A stretch of DNA of 64,000 nt from Scandinavium sp036409475. GTDB lineage: Bacteria > Pseudomonadota > Gammaproteobacteria > Enterobacterales > Enterobacteriaceae. Of the stretch, positions 33,886-43,211 are shown piece by piece. The number at the start of each line of letters is the position of its first letter. The first letter of the stretch is position 1. The stretch is from contig NZ_JAYRCK010000030.1 of the NCBI RefSeq assembly GCF_036409475.1, positions 1 through 64,000 on the forward strand, read 5' to 3'. The notes under the pieces were generated by a model, which was not told the DNA's origin, ran no database searches, and saw nothing but the letters and a program-made list of their open reading frames with translations. The translations under genes and the position numbers were made by a program.

Positions 33886-35307
33886 TTAAACAATCTGCAG
33901 CGTGCCCTGACGGAACTTACGCTGGTACATCACGGTGGTGAGGGCGATTGGCACGATAATCGCGATAGCCATCGCGAGGGCAAACACCTGCCAGTAGGTT
34001 GGCTGAATGGAGAGGATGCCCGGCAAGCCGCCGACACCAATCCCGTTTGCCATTACGCCATTCAGGCCACACAGCAACCCAGCGAGGCCGGAGCCAATCA
34101 TCGCGCACAGCATCGGGAAGCGGTATTTCAGGTTGATGCCGTACATCGCCGGTTCAGTCACGCCGAGGAAGGCGGAAATCGCGGCCGGGACGGAAATCTC
34201 ACGTTCGTTCTGTTTACGGCTGCAGATGATGATGCCGACGACCGCAGAAGCCTGAGCAATGTTAGACAGGGCAATCAGCGGCCAGACTGGCGTGCCGCCC
34301 ATGCTCTGGATCATCTGCATGTCGATGGCGAGCGTGGTCTGGTGCACACCGGTGATAACGAGTGGCGCATACAGGAAGCCGAACAGCGCAGCGCCAATCG
34401 GGGCGAAACTGCCGGTCATCAGGTGGCGTACCGCGAAGGCCACACCGTCGCCAATCCAGCGACCAAACGGGCCGATAAAGGCGTGTGCGAGGAATACCGC
34501 GAGGATCAGCGAACACACTGGCACAATCACCAAATAGAGATAATCCGGAACGATGCGCTTCATGCGCGTTTCAATAAAGCCAAGCATCAGGCCTGCCAGC
34601 AGCGCCGGAATAACCTGTGCCTGATAACCCACTTTTTCAATGGTGAACAGGCCGAAGTTCCACACGTCCGGGATTTTGCTGCCGAGCTCGTAGGCGTTCA
34701 TCAACTGCGGGGAAACCAGCGTCACGCCCAGCACAATGCCGAGGATCGGCGTGCCGCCCATTTTCTTCACCGCAGACCAGCAGATACCGACTGGCAGATA
34801 GAAGAAGATGGCTTCGCCAATCAGCCACAGGAAGTCATACAGGCTTTGCAGGCCGGGGTACATTTTTGCCAGCGTCAGCCCGTTGCTCATCGGCACATCG
34901 CCAATGACGTTACGGAAGCCGAGGATCAGGCCGCCGCTGATCAGCGCTGGCAACAGCGGGAAGAAGATCTCCGCGAAATGCGAGATCATCCGCTCATGCC
35001 ATTTCATGTTCTGACGCGCGGCCAGTTTAGCCTGCTCTTTGTCGGCAGAAGCCTGGCCGGTGCTCGCCAGCAGCGCTTTGTAGTAATCGCCCACTTCGGT
35101 ACCAATCACCACCTGGAACTGCCCGGCGTTGGTGAAGCAGCCTTTGACCATCGATAACTCTTCAATCGCTTTCGGATTGGCCTTCGCCGGATCGTTCAAC
35201 ACGAAACGCAGACGGGTAATGCAGTGGCTGACGGTGGCGATATTGTCGCGACCGCCGACCAGCTCTATCAGGCTATCAATATCCTGTTGTTTTACTTTGC
35301 TCATCAT
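33886..35307 (-). CDS. treB: PTS trehalose EIIBC
   Basis: A 473-aa trehalose permease that imports the sugar as trehalose 6-phosphate; equal in length to E. coli TreB. The EIIB domain is at residues 1-90, with phosphocysteine Cys29 in VSHCITRLRF. The EIIC part has about ten hydrophobic segments and the GITEPAMYG-type motif, here GVTEPAMYGINLKYRFP. It uses EIIA-Glc from the genome. It is preceded by a TreR-type operator and followed by treC. Confidence 0.97.
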   Translation of the reverse strand: MMSKVKQQDIDSLIELVGGRDNIATVSHCITRLRFVLNDPAKANPKAIEELSMVKGCFTNAGQFQVVIGTEVGDYYKALLASTGQASADKEQAKLAARQNMKWHERMISHFAEIFFPLLPALISGGLILGFRNVIGDVPMSNGLTLAKMYPGLQSLYDFLWLIGEAIFFYLPVGICWSAVKKMGGTPILGIVLGVTLVSPQLMNAYELGSKIPDVWNFGLFTIEKVGYQAQVIPALLAGLMLGFIETRMKRIVPDYLYLVIVPVCSLILAVFLAHAFIGPFGRWIGDGVAFAVRHLMTGSFAPIGAALFGFLYAPLVITGVHQTTLAIDMQMIQSMGGTPVWPLIALSNIAQASAVVGIIICSRKQNEREISVPAAISAFLGVTEPAMYGINLKYRFPMLCAMIGSGLAGLLCGLNGVMANGIGVGGLPGILSIQPTYWQVFALAMAIAIIVPIALTTVMYQRKFRQGTLQIV

Positions 35308-35384
35308 GAAGCCTCATGACCGTAGGGGAGAGGGAGTGTCATTTTCTGGCTGCAAGACTATCCGTTTCGCTTTTGCGGGAAAAT

Positions 35385-35396
35385 GGGAACGTTCCC
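35385..35396. promoter_or_regulatory. TreR-type operator upstream of treB
   Basis: GGGAACGTTCCC is a perfect 12-base palindrome in the 137-base gap between treR and treB, about 78 bases before treB. LacI-family repressors bind such symmetric CG-centred sites, and TreR is encoded just upstream. Confidence 0.7.
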
Positions 35397-35444
35397 GAAA
35401 TTGGGGAAAGATCACACTATTTCGTTTTCAGGCAGGATTAAAAA

Positions 35445-36392
35445 TCAGGCAAGCGTGGCGGGGATCACCAGCTGCTGCGGTTCGCTGCGCCCGTTGATCT
35501 GTTCGATCAATTGATTAGCGGCCTGGCGACCGGCTTCGCCGTAGCCGGGATCAACGGCCACGATTTCCGGGTGCAGAAACTTCATCAATGGTGTGTTGCC
35601 GACGCTGGCGAGCTGCAGGGTGTCGATGCGTTGATCCTGCAGATATTTGCTGGCGCCCATGGCAAGGGTGTCGGTGGCGCAGACTAACGCCGTCGTCTTT
35701 TCATGTTTGACGCTGGCTACGGCTTCATAACCCTGTTTCATCGCCAGGCCGGGCAGGGCAGCGACGGGGTCGAGTTTGTGCTTTTTACAGAAGGCGAGAT
35801 AAGCCGCATGGCGGCGTTTACCGGTGGTGACATCGCTCTGCGGCACACCGAGATAGCTGATATGGCGATGGCCTTTGTCGTAAAGGCGCTGCATTAACAG
35901 GGTGATGGCCCCTTCGTCGTCGTAGCAAACGGAAGCAATGCCTTTGGCATCACGCGCCAGCATCACCAGCGTTTCCCGCCACGGCGTTAGCATACTTTGA
36001 GAAACGCCAGTAAAGCCAAACAGCACCACGCCATCGATGTTTCGCCGTTGCAGCATGCCAAGGTGCTCTTCGACTTTCTCTGGCGAGAACTGGCTTTCCA
36101 TCATGATAGGGTCGTAACCCTGCTCGTAGAACACCGGGAGCATGGTCTGCACTGCCAGGTTTTCTGACAGCGAATCAAGGCGGGTGACGATAATCGCTAC
36201 CACTTTGTCGCTTTGACCGCGCATCGCACGCGCAGAACGAGAAGGTGAAAATCCGTGCTGGTTCATCACCGCTTCCACCCTTTCACGGGTGCTGTCGCTG
36301 ACGCCGCTTTCATTGTTGAGGACGCGAGAAACCGTCGATTTTCCGACGCCGCTTAAGCGGGCAATGTCTTTAATGGTCAGCCGGTTTTGCAT
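35445..36392 (-). CDS. treR: Trehalose operon repressor TreR
   Basis: A 315-aa LacI-family repressor, the same length as in E. coli, which responds to trehalose 6-phosphate. The N-terminal HTH is LTIKDIARLSGVGKSTVSRVLNNESGVSDSTRERV, followed by the hinge MNQHGFSPSRSARAMRGQ and a periplasmic-binding-protein-like ligand domain. It lies upstream of treBC on the same strand and is divergent from mgtL-mgtA. Confidence 0.97.
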   Translation of the reverse strand: MQNRLTIKDIARLSGVGKSTVSRVLNNESGVSDSTRERVEAVMNQHGFSPSRSARAMRGQSDKVVAIIVTRLDSLSENLAVQTMLPVFYEQGYDPIMMESQFSPEKVEEHLGMLQRRNIDGVVLFGFTGVSQSMLTPWRETLVMLARDAKGIASVCYDDEGAITLLMQRLYDKGHRHISYLGVPQSDVTTGKRRHAAYLAFCKKHKLDPVAALPGLAMKQGYEAVASVKHEKTTALVCATDTLAMGASKYLQDQRIDTLQLASVGNTPLMKFLHPEIVAVDPGYGEAGRQAANQLIEQINGRSEPQQLVIPATLA

Positions 36393-36469
36393 CTTTTTAT
36401 CCGTATCAGCGAAGCGGTCAATGTGTCAGAGCGTAATCGTACTCAACGTCAGTTCAATGAGTAAAGTCT

Positions 36470-36486
36470 GGTATACGTGCCGTTTA
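36470..36486 (+). promoter_or_regulatory. PhoP-box-like site upstream of mgtL-mgtA
   Basis: GGTATA-CGTGC-CGTTTA fits the direct-repeat (G/T)GTTTA-N5-(G/T)GTTTA pattern of PhoP boxes with one mismatch in each half. A TAGAAT hexamer, suitable as a -10 box, lies about 12 bases downstream. PhoP control of mgtA is established in Salmonella and E. coli. Confidence 0.55.
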
Positions 36487-36519
36487 ATTATTGGCGCGTA
36501 GAATGCTGGCATTATCGCT

Positions 36520-36788
36520 ACGCATTGTAAGGCTATCGGCGTATACTGCGCGGCGTTTTCTTTCACTTACCGGAGGCGTTATGGATCCTGATCCCACTCC
36601 CCATCCTCGATGGAGCGAATTTTCTTTCCGGTAAGCCAGTCTTTTCACTGCCTTGCCGGTAAACCGTGAGGCAGTGACGTCACCTTTTTGATGTCCCTGT
36701 TTTAACTCAAAAGTGCCATTCGGGTGCGGATTTTCTGTGCCCGAAAGTTACCAGCGATCGCCGAACGGCGAGCGCAGAGGGACTTATT
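36520..36788 (+). ncRNA. mgtA 5' leader with Mg-sensing function
   Basis: The leader between the PhoP-type promoter and mgtA is about 270 bases and includes mgtL. It contains self-complementary stretches such as ACTGCCTTGCCGGTAAACCG and GTGAGGCAGTGACGTC, which could form the alternative stem-loops described for this riboswitch. Exact ends are not determined. Confidence 0.6.
36581..36634 (+). CDS. mgtL: MgtL leader peptide
   Basis: A 17-codon reading frame (M-D-P-D-P-T-P-H-P-R-W-S-E-F-S-F-R) after GGAGGCGTT, in the long mgtA leader. E. coli MgtL starts MEPDPTPLPRRR and is also 17 aa. Translation through the acidic, proline-rich codons is known to decide whether transcription continues into mgtA when Mg or proline is low. 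The Asp-Pro-Asp-Pro-Thr-Pro core is kept while the second half differs from E. coli. Confidence 0.88.
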   Translation: MDPDPTPHPRWSEFSFR

Positions 36789-39497
36789 ATGCTGAAAAAC
36801 ATCACCCGGCAGCTGCTCGCACAGCTCAGCCGCCATCTCCCACATCGTCTGGTCAGCCGCGATCCGCTGCTGGACGGAAAAACAGTCGCCAGCGGGCCGA
36901 TCCCAGACACGCTCGGCAAGCAGTGCCTGAACGTCGCTGCGATGGATGAAAATGAAATCTGGCGCGCGTTCAACAGCCATCCGGAAGGGCTCAACCCGCA
37001 GGATGTGGCCGCTTCTCGTGAAAAACACGGGGAAAACGTCATTCCGGCGCAGAAGCCTTCTCCCTGGTTTGTGCACCTGTGGCTCTGCTATCGCAACCCG
37101 TTCAACCTGCTGCTGACCATTCTCGGCGTTATCTCTTATTCCACTGAGGATCTCTTTGCGGCAGGCGTCATCGCGCTGATGGTGGTTATCTCCACGCTGC
37201 TGAACTTCATTCAGGAAGCTCGTTCCACCAAGGCGGCCGATGCGCTGAAAGCGATGGTCAGCAACACCGCGACCGTGCTGCGAGTGGTTAACGATCAGGG
37301 CGAAAGCCGCTGGCTGGAGATCCCTATCGATCAGCTGGTGCGGGGCGATATTGTCAAACTGTCTGCGGGCGACATGATCCCGGCGGATCTGCGCGTGTTC
37401 CAGGCGCGCGATCTGTTCGTGGCGCAAGCCTCGCTGACCGGTGAATCGCTGCCGGTAGAAAAGGTGGCGAGGACTCGTGAACCAGAGCAAACCAACCCGC
37501 TCGAAGCCGATACTTTGTGCTTCATGGGCACCAACGTGGTGAGCGGCTCGACGCAGGCGATTGTCTTCGCCACAGGCGGCAACACCTGGTTTGGTCAGCT
37601 CGCCGGGCGCGTCAGCGAACAAGAAAACGAACCCAACGCGTTCCAGAAAGGCATCAGTCGCGTCAGCATGTTGTTGATTCGTTTCATGCTGGTGATGGCA
37701 CCGGTGGTGCTGATCATCAACGGCTACACCAAAGGTGACTGGTGGGAAGCGGCGCTGTTTGCGCTCTCTGTGGCCGTGGGCCTGACCCCGGAAATGCTGC
37801 CGATGATTGTGACCTCCACGCTGGCTCGCGGGGCGGTGAAACTGTCGAAACAGAAAGTCATTGTCAAACACCTCGATGCCATTCAGAACTTTGGCGCGAT
37901 GGACATCCTCTGCACCGATAAAACCGGGACGCTGACCCAGGACAAAATCGTGCTGGAGAACCACACCGATGTGTCCGGTAAAACCAGCGAGCGCGTGCTG
38001 CATAACGCGTGGCTGAACAGCCATTACCAGACCGGGCTGAAAAACCTGCTTGATGTGGCCGTGCTGGAAGGCGTGGAACAAGAGCCCGCCCGTTGCCTGT
38101 CTGAACGCTGGCAGAAAATTGATGAGATCCCGTTCGACTTCGAGCGCCGCCGGATGTCGGTGGTTGTCGCGGAACAGGACGATGTGCATCAACTGATCTG
38201 CAAAGGCGCGCTGCAGGAGATCCTCAACGTCTGTACTCAGGTGCGCTACAACGGTGAGATCGTGCCGCTCGATGACACCATGCTGCGCCGCATTAAGCGC
38301 GTCACGGATAATCTCAATCGCCAGGGGCTGCGCGTGGTGGCGGTGGCGACCAAATACCTGCCCGCGCGTGAAGGGGATTACCAGCGTATTGATGAGTCAG
38401 ACCTGATTCTGGAAGGCTACATCGCGTTCCTCGATCCACCGAAAGAGACGACGGCTCCGGCGCTGAAAGCCCTCAAAGCCAGCGGTATCACCGTGAAAAT
38501 CCTCACCGGAGACAGCGAACTGGTGGCCGCGAAAGTGTGCCATGAGGTTGGCCTCGATGCGGGTGAGGTGGTTATCGGCAGCAGCATCGACGCGATGAGC
38601 GATGATGAGCTGGCTGAGCTCGCCAAACGTACCACGCTCTTTGCCCGCCTGACGCCAATGCATAAAGAGCGCATTGTGACTCTGCTGAAACGCGAAGGCC
38701 ATGTGGTCGGTTTTATGGGCGATGGCATCAACGACGCCCCGGCCTTGCGTGCAGCGGATATCGGCATTTCCGTGGACGGCGCGGTCGATATCGCCCGTGA
38801 AGCAGCAGACATCATTCTGCTGGAAAAAAGCCTGATGGTGCTGGAAGAAGGGGTGATCGAAGGTCGCCGCACGTTCGCCAACATGCTGAAATACATCAAA
38901 ATGACCGCCAGTTCTAACTTCGGTAACGTCTTCAGCGTGCTGGTGGCGAGCGCCTTCCTGCCGTTCCTGCCGATGTTGCCGCTGCACTTGCTGATTCAGA
39001 ACCTGCTGTACGATGTATCCCAGGTGGCGATCCCGTTTGATAACGTCGATGACGAGCAAATCCAGAAGCCACAGCGCTGGAACCCGGCCGATCTTGGGCG
39101 CTTTATGGTGTTCTTCGGGCCAATCAGCTCCATCTTCGACATTCTGACCTTCTGCCTGATGTGGTTTGTGTTCCACGCCAACACGCCAGAACACCAGACC
39201 CTGTTCCAGTCTGGCTGGTTCGTGGTGGGCTTACTGTCGCAAACGCTGATTGTGCATATGATCCGCACCCGTCGCATTCCGTTCATCCAGAGCCGCGCCG
39301 CGTGGCCGCTGATTGTGATGACGCTGGTGGTGATGGCGGTCGGTATCGCGCTGCCGTTTACGCCGCTCGCAACCTGGCTGTCACTGCAACCGCTGCCGCT
39401 GTCTTACTTCCCATGGCTGGTCGCGATTCTGGTGGGGTATATGACGCTGACTCAGTTAGTGAAAGGGTTCTACACTCGTCGTTATGGGTGGCAGTAA
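36789..39497 (+). CDS. mgtA: Magnesium-importing P-type ATPase MgtA
   Basis: A 902-aa inner-membrane P3B-type ATPase that brings in Mg2+. The actuator motif LTGESLPVEK, the phosphorylation site Asp377 in CTDKTGTLTQDK, the nucleotide-binding domain and the hinge GDGINDAPALRAADIG are all intact. About ten membrane helices are seen, with the VGLTPEMLPMIV segment of helix 4. It is slightly longer than E. coli MgtA (898 aa). Control is by the leader upstream. A large repeat follows its stop. Confidence 0.97.
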   Translation: MLKNITRQLLAQLSRHLPHRLVSRDPLLDGKTVASGPIPDTLGKQCLNVAAMDENEIWRAFNSHPEGLNPQDVAASREKHGENVIPAQKPSPWFVHLWLCYRNPFNLLLTILGVISYSTEDLFAAGVIALMVVISTLLNFIQEARSTKAADALKAMVSNTATVLRVVNDQGESRWLEIPIDQLVRGDIVKLSAGDMIPADLRVFQARDLFVAQASLTGESLPVEKVARTREPEQTNPLEADTLCFMGTNVVSGSTQAIVFATGGNTWFGQLAGRVSEQENEPNAFQKGISRVSMLLIRFMLVMAPVVLIINGYTKGDWWEAALFALSVAVGLTPEMLPMIVTSTLARGAVKLSKQKVIVKHLDAIQNFGAMDILCTDKTGTLTQDKIVLENHTDVSGKTSERVLHNAWLNSHYQTGLKNLLDVAVLEGVEQEPARCLSERWQKIDEIPFDFERRRMSVVVAEQDDVHQLICKGALQEILNVCTQVRYNGEIVPLDDTMLRRIKRVTDNLNRQGLRVVAVATKYLPAREGDYQRIDESDLILEGYIAFLDPPKETTAPALKALKASGITVKILTGDSELVAAKVCHEVGLDAGEVVIGSSIDAMSDDELAELAKRTTLFARLTPMHKERIVTLLKREGHVVGFMGDGINDAPALRAADIGISVDGAVDIAREAADIILLEKSLMVLEEGVIEGRRTFANMLKYIKMTASSNFGNVFSVLVASAFLPFLPMLPLHLLIQNLLYDVSQVAIPFDNVDDEQIQKPQRWNPADLGRFMVFFGPISSIFDILTFCLMWFVFHANTPEHQTLFQSGWFVVGLLSQTLIVHMIRTRRIPFIQSRAAWPLIVMTLVVMAVGIALPFTPLATWLSLQPLPLSYFPWLVAILVGYMTLTQLVKGFYTRRYGWQ

Positions 39498-39508
39498 GAA
39501 TGGTGCAA

Positions 39509-39645
39509 ACCCCTCTCCCTAACCCTCTCCCGCAGGGAGAGGGAACTGTCCGGTGCTGAATTCACCCTCTCCCGCAGAGAGAGGCTGTCCGGTGAAGGAA
39601 CCTGAATTCGCCCTCTCCCTTTGGGAGAGGGCAGGGGAGAGGGGA
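39509..39645. repeat. CCCTCTCCC/GGGAGAGGG composite palindrome after mgtA
   Basis: Three hairpin units in a row: CCCTCTCCCTAACCCTCTCC with GCAGGGAGAGGG, then CACCCTCTCCC with a shortened partner, then CGCCCTCTCCC with TTGGGAGAGGGCAGGGGAG. The spacer AACTGTCCGGTG recurs between units. It lies between mgtA and the hexosaminidase gene. Confidence 0.85.
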
Positions 39646-39783
39646 AACTCCCCATTTCCAAACTGGTATTCCGCTGAATCTCAATAAGTTGTGACCCAGG
39701 TCGCCTCCTACCCTTGACCCCTTGAATCCGCCCGTGTTAACTGAATGCTTTGCCGTTTTTGGCCCGTCATAAAGGAAACCCTG

Positions 39784-42177
39784 ATGCTTAAAACTGTGCG
39801 CTACAGCTTGTTGACGACTGGATTGTTGTTAAGTGGCTTCGCTCTGGCCACGCCCGCTGGCGATCTCCCTCTGATGCCCTGGCCTGCTCAGGTCGAGCGG
39901 CCTTCAGCGCAAGGCGCTCTGGTGCTGAATAACCAGCTCACCATCAATTTGAGCGGTGACGATCTCGGCGATGCGGTCAGTCGTCTGCGTGGGCGAATTG
40001 CAAAGCAAACAGGGTGGGAGATGGTGCCGCAAAGCGGCCCGGCGAAAGCGCCAACTATCGACATTGTGATAGCCAAAAAAGTGCCCGACCTTCCGCGTCC
40101 GGACAGCGATGAAAGCTACAAGCTGGTGGTGGATGAGAACGGCGTGAAGCTCACGGCCAATACCCGTTTTGGCGCGCTACACGGGATCGAAACCCTGCTT
40201 CAGCTCATTCAAAACGGGCCAGATAACACCGCCATTCCTTACGTCACCATTGAAGACTCCCCGCGCTTCCCGTGGCGCGGTGTGCTGCTGGATTCCGCGC
40301 GTCATTTCCTGCCCATTGAAGATATCAAACGCCAGATTGATGGGATGGCGGCGGCTAAGCTGAACGTCTTCCACTGGCATTTGACGGACGATCAGGGCTG
40401 GCGCTTTGCCTTGACGCGCTACCCGAAACTGCAACAGCTCGCCAGTGACGGGCTGTTCTATACGCCTGCACAAATGAAGGATGTCGTTCACTACGCGGCG
40501 GAGCGTGGGGTTCGCGTGGTGCCAGAAATCGATATGCCGGGTCATGCCTCGGCGATTGCGGTGGCCTATCCCGAACTGATGAGCGCGCCGGGACCGTATG
40601 AAATGGAACGTCACTGGGGCGTGCTGAAGCCGGTACTCGATCCGACTAAAGACGCAACCTACACCTTTGCTGATGCGATTGTCGGTGAACTTGCGGCGAT
40701 CTTCCCGGACCCTTATCTGCATATTGGCGGGGACGAAGTTGACGATACGCAGTGGAAAAACAATCCGGCTATCCAGAAATTTATGCAAGAGAACAAGCTG
40801 GCGGACAGCCACGCCTTGCAGGCTTATTTTAACCGCAAGCTGGAGATTATCCTCGAAAAGCATCACCGCCAGATGGTGGGCTGGGATGAGATTTACCATC
40901 CGGATCTGCCAAAAAGCATTCTGATCCAGTCCTGGCAAGGGCAGGATGCGCTGGGCGATGTGGCGAAAAATGGCTACAAGGGCATTCTCTCCACCGGTTT
41001 TTATCTCGATCAGCCGCAGAGCGCGGCCTATCACTATCGCAATGAGATTGTGCCGCAAGGGCTTAACGGCGTGGACAACATCAGCGATGCCGACAGCGCG
41101 CAGAGCTGGAGTTTCAGCATGCCGCGTCTGAAAGGTAGCCCGGTTGAAGGTACCTTCACGCTGGTGAAAGGCGATCAGGAGTGGCGTGGATTTATTGATT
41201 TCAAAGGTAAATCTCGCCGCGCGGTAGATGACATTGAATGGCTGACGCCGGATCAGGTGACGTTCACCGTCGATACCTGGATGGGCGAAACCAGCCCGGT
41301 GGTCAGCATCCACGACGATCGCCTGAGCGGCTATTTCTTGATTGGTAACGTGCGTTACCCGATTACAGGCGCACGACTGGAGGATGTGCCAAAAGGCATT
41401 CAGCCGGTGATCCCAGATGCGGATCAGCAGAAAAATTTGCTGGGGGGTGAAGCCGCGCTGTGGGCGGAAAATATCGTCGCACCGGTGCTGGATATTCGCC
41501 TCTGGCCACGAGGATTTGTGGTGGCAGAACGCCTGTGGTCGGCGAAAGATGTTAACGATACCGACAACATGTATCAGCGTTTGCAGGCGATTGACGGCTG
41601 GTCGACGGTCTCGGTCGGGCTCAAACAGCACACTCAGCAGTTGGTGCAGTTCACGCGCCTGGCAAACGGCAACGACACGCTACCATTGCAGGTGCTGGCT
41701 CAGGCGATTGAACCGGCACAGTATTACACCCGTCAGCATCTGAAATTCCAGGCTGGAAACTATCACCAGTTTGAGCCACTGAACCGCTTTGCGGACGCGC
41801 TGCCAGCCGAAAGCAACACCGTGCGTCATCTCAATGAGTGGGCGGATAATCTGGTGAGCGATGCGGAAGACAATGAAAGTGCTGACGCGCTGCGCCATGT
41901 CTTCACTCGTTGGCAGAACAACACCGCTGACGTGCTGGTGCTGACCGATGGCAATCATCAACTGGCGGCAATCAAACCGGTGGCGTTGCAGGTCGATAAA
42001 CTGTCGGCACTTGGGCTGCGCTTAACCGATCTGGTGGCACGTCAGGGCACGCTGGATGACAAAGAGTATGCGTCGATTCAGACGCAGCTTGATGAAGCCG
42101 CGAAAACGCAAGATGAAGTGGTGATTGCGGCGGTCTACCCGATTGAGACTTTGCTGCGGGCGACGCGGATAGAGTGA
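39784..42177 (+). CDS. Exported beta-N-acetylhexosaminidase, GH20 family
   Basis: A 797-aa secreted glycosidase that would release N-acetylhexosamines from chitin oligomers or glycans. The ATG at 39784 follows AAGGAAACCCTG; the signal peptide ends near GFALA. The GH20b N-terminal domain is at about 25-150. The TIM barrel runs from VTIEDSPRFPWRGVLLDSARHF, through HWHLTDDQGWRF, to the catalytic pair Asp317-Glu318 in HIGGDEVD. The barrel carries an insertion of about 130 residues (around 415-540, including KGDQEWRGFIDFKGKSRRA) before GGEAALWAEN. It is not at this place in E. coli, where mgtA and ridA are neighbours. Confidence 0.93.
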   Translation: MLKTVRYSLLTTGLLLSGFALATPAGDLPLMPWPAQVERPSAQGALVLNNQLTINLSGDDLGDAVSRLRGRIAKQTGWEMVPQSGPAKAPTIDIVIAKKVPDLPRPDSDESYKLVVDENGVKLTANTRFGALHGIETLLQLIQNGPDNTAIPYVTIEDSPRFPWRGVLLDSARHFLPIEDIKRQIDGMAAAKLNVFHWHLTDDQGWRFALTRYPKLQQLASDGLFYTPAQMKDVVHYAAERGVRVVPEIDMPGHASAIAVAYPELMSAPGPYEMERHWGVLKPVLDPTKDATYTFADAIVGELAAIFPDPYLHIGGDEVDDTQWKNNPAIQKFMQENKLADSHALQAYFNRKLEIILEKHHRQMVGWDEIYHPDLPKSILIQSWQGQDALGDVAKNGYKGILSTGFYLDQPQSAAYHYRNEIVPQGLNGVDNISDADSAQSWSFSMPRLKGSPVEGTFTLVKGDQEWRGFIDFKGKSRRAVDDIEWLTPDQVTFTVDTWMGETSPVVSIHDDRLSGYFLIGNVRYPITGARLEDVPKGIQPVIPDADQQKNLLGGEAALWAENIVAPVLDIRLWPRGFVVAERLWSAKDVNDTDNMYQRLQAIDGWSTVSVGLKQHTQQLVQFTRLANGNDTLPLQVLAQAIEPAQYYTRQHLKFQAGNYHQFEPLNRFADALPAESNTVRHLNEWADNLVSDAEDNESADALRHVFTRWQNNTADVLVLTDGNHQLAAIKPVALQVDKLSALGLRLTDLVARQGTLDDKEYASIQTQLDEAAKTQDEVVIAAVYPIETLLRATRIE

Positions 42178-42183
42178 AACTAG

Positions 42184-42257
42184 TTGCCGGGAGGCGCTAG
42201 CGCTTACCCGGCCTACACGACTCGTAGGCCCGGCAAACGAAGTGCCGCCGGGCAATA
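42184..42257. repeat. REP/BIME-type palindromic element
   Basis: TTGCCGGGAGGCGCTAGCGC and TTACCCGGCCTAC face GTAGGCCCGGCAAACGAAGT and GCCGCCGGGCAATAAG. It occupies the gap between the convergent hexosaminidase gene and ridA. Confidence 0.88.
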
Positions 42258-42263
42258 AGACGA

Positions 42264-42650
42264 TCAGCGACGAACCGCGATCGCTTCAATCTCAATTTTC
42301 ACATCTTTCGGCAGACGAGCCACTTCCACACAAGAACGTGCCGGGAAGGTGGCGTTGTGTTCGGTGAAGAACGCTTCGTAGGTGGCGTTAATGGTGGCGA
42401 AATCGTTCAGATCTTTCACGAAAACGGTGGTTTTCACGATGTCACCCACTTTCAGGCCTGCGGCTTCAACGATAGCCTGCACGTTTTCCAGAGACTGACG
42501 CGCTTGTGCCGCAACGTCTTCCGCTACGGTACCGGTTTTCGGGCACACCGGGATCTGGCCGGAGGTGATGATCATACTGCCCAGATCAACGCCCTGAACG
42601 TAGGGGCCGATGGCTGCTGGTGCTTTTTCCGTCGCGATAATGTTGCTCAT
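42264..42650 (-). CDS. ridA: Enamine/imine deaminase RidA
   Basis: A 128-aa YjgF/YER057c/UK114 protein that hydrolyses reactive 2-aminoacrylate and related enamines from PLP enzymes. The ATG at 42650 (MSNIIATEKAPAAIGPYVQG) has AGGAGATATC upstream; a longer frame is unsupported. The family signature PARSCVEVARLPKDVKIEIEAIA is at the C-terminus and contains the key Arg. It follows pyrI on the same strand. Confidence 0.97.
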   Translation of the reverse strand: MSNIIATEKAPAAIGPYVQGVDLGSMIITSGQIPVCPKTGTVAEDVAAQARQSLENVQAIVEAAGLKVGDIVKTTVFVKDLNDFATINATYEAFFTEHNATFPARSCVEVARLPKDVKIEIEAIAVRR

Positions 42651-42737
42651 GATATCTCCTATTGACTGCGTATTAGGTTTCGTTGGAACCCGGCCATTAT
42701 AGGGAGCCGGGCACCCGATACCAACCATCAACCTCAA

Positions 42738-43199
42738 TTAGTTCGCCAGCACCGCGGTGTGTGAGAACTCTTTCTCGCAGTATTTGCATTTCAGGGCGAT
42801 ATCATCAGCGCGCTTTTTGACCCTGAAGCTCGACGAGACCGGCTCCGCGTGGCTGATGCAGTTGCTGTTTGGGCACACCAATACGCTTTCAATACGCTCC
42901 GGCAGGCTTGGGCGAGATTTGCCGACCACTTCGTAATTGTCGATACGGTTCACCGTGGCGTGCGGCGCGTACAAAGACAGCTGATTGACCTGCTCGTCGG
43001 TCAGGAACGTGTTCTCGATTTTAATCAGATCCTTGCGGCCCATTTCGCCAGACGGCAAGTTCAGGCCGATGGTGATGCGCTGGTCGGTTTCGGTCAGCTT
43101 GAACAATGTCAGCAATTTAAAGCCAATCTGCGCCGGGATATGGTCGATTACGGTGCCGCGTTTGATGGCTTCTACCTGAAGTTTATTATCGTGTGTCAT
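42738..43199 (-). CDS. pyrI: Aspartate transcarbamylase regulatory chain
   Basis: A 153-aa regulatory subunit that binds ATP, CTP and UTP and controls PyrB. The ATG at 43199 (MTHDNKLQVEAIKRG) has GGGGAA at a good distance; an ATG two codons upstream is too close to it. The four zinc cysteines are present in CPNSNC and CKYC. It starts 12 bases after pyrB. Confidence 0.97.
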   Translation of the reverse strand: MTHDNKLQVEAIKRGTVIDHIPAQIGFKLLTLFKLTETDQRITIGLNLPSGEMGRKDLIKIENTFLTDEQVNQLSLYAPHATVNRIDNYEVVGKSRPSLPERIESVLVCPNSNCISHAEPVSSSFRVKKRADDIALKCKYCEKEFSHTAVLAN

Positions 43200-43211
43200 C
43201 GTCATTTCCCC

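Noticed and set aside
33808..35157. A 449-codon open frame antisense to treB
   Set aside because: treB is certain from its motifs; the reverse frame is a shadow.
36702..38192. A 496-codon open frame antisense to mgtA
   Set aside because: It lies fully over the conserved mgtA gene and its leader, has low-complexity His/Arg/Gln-rich content, and resembles no protein. It is a by-product of GC-rich codon use.
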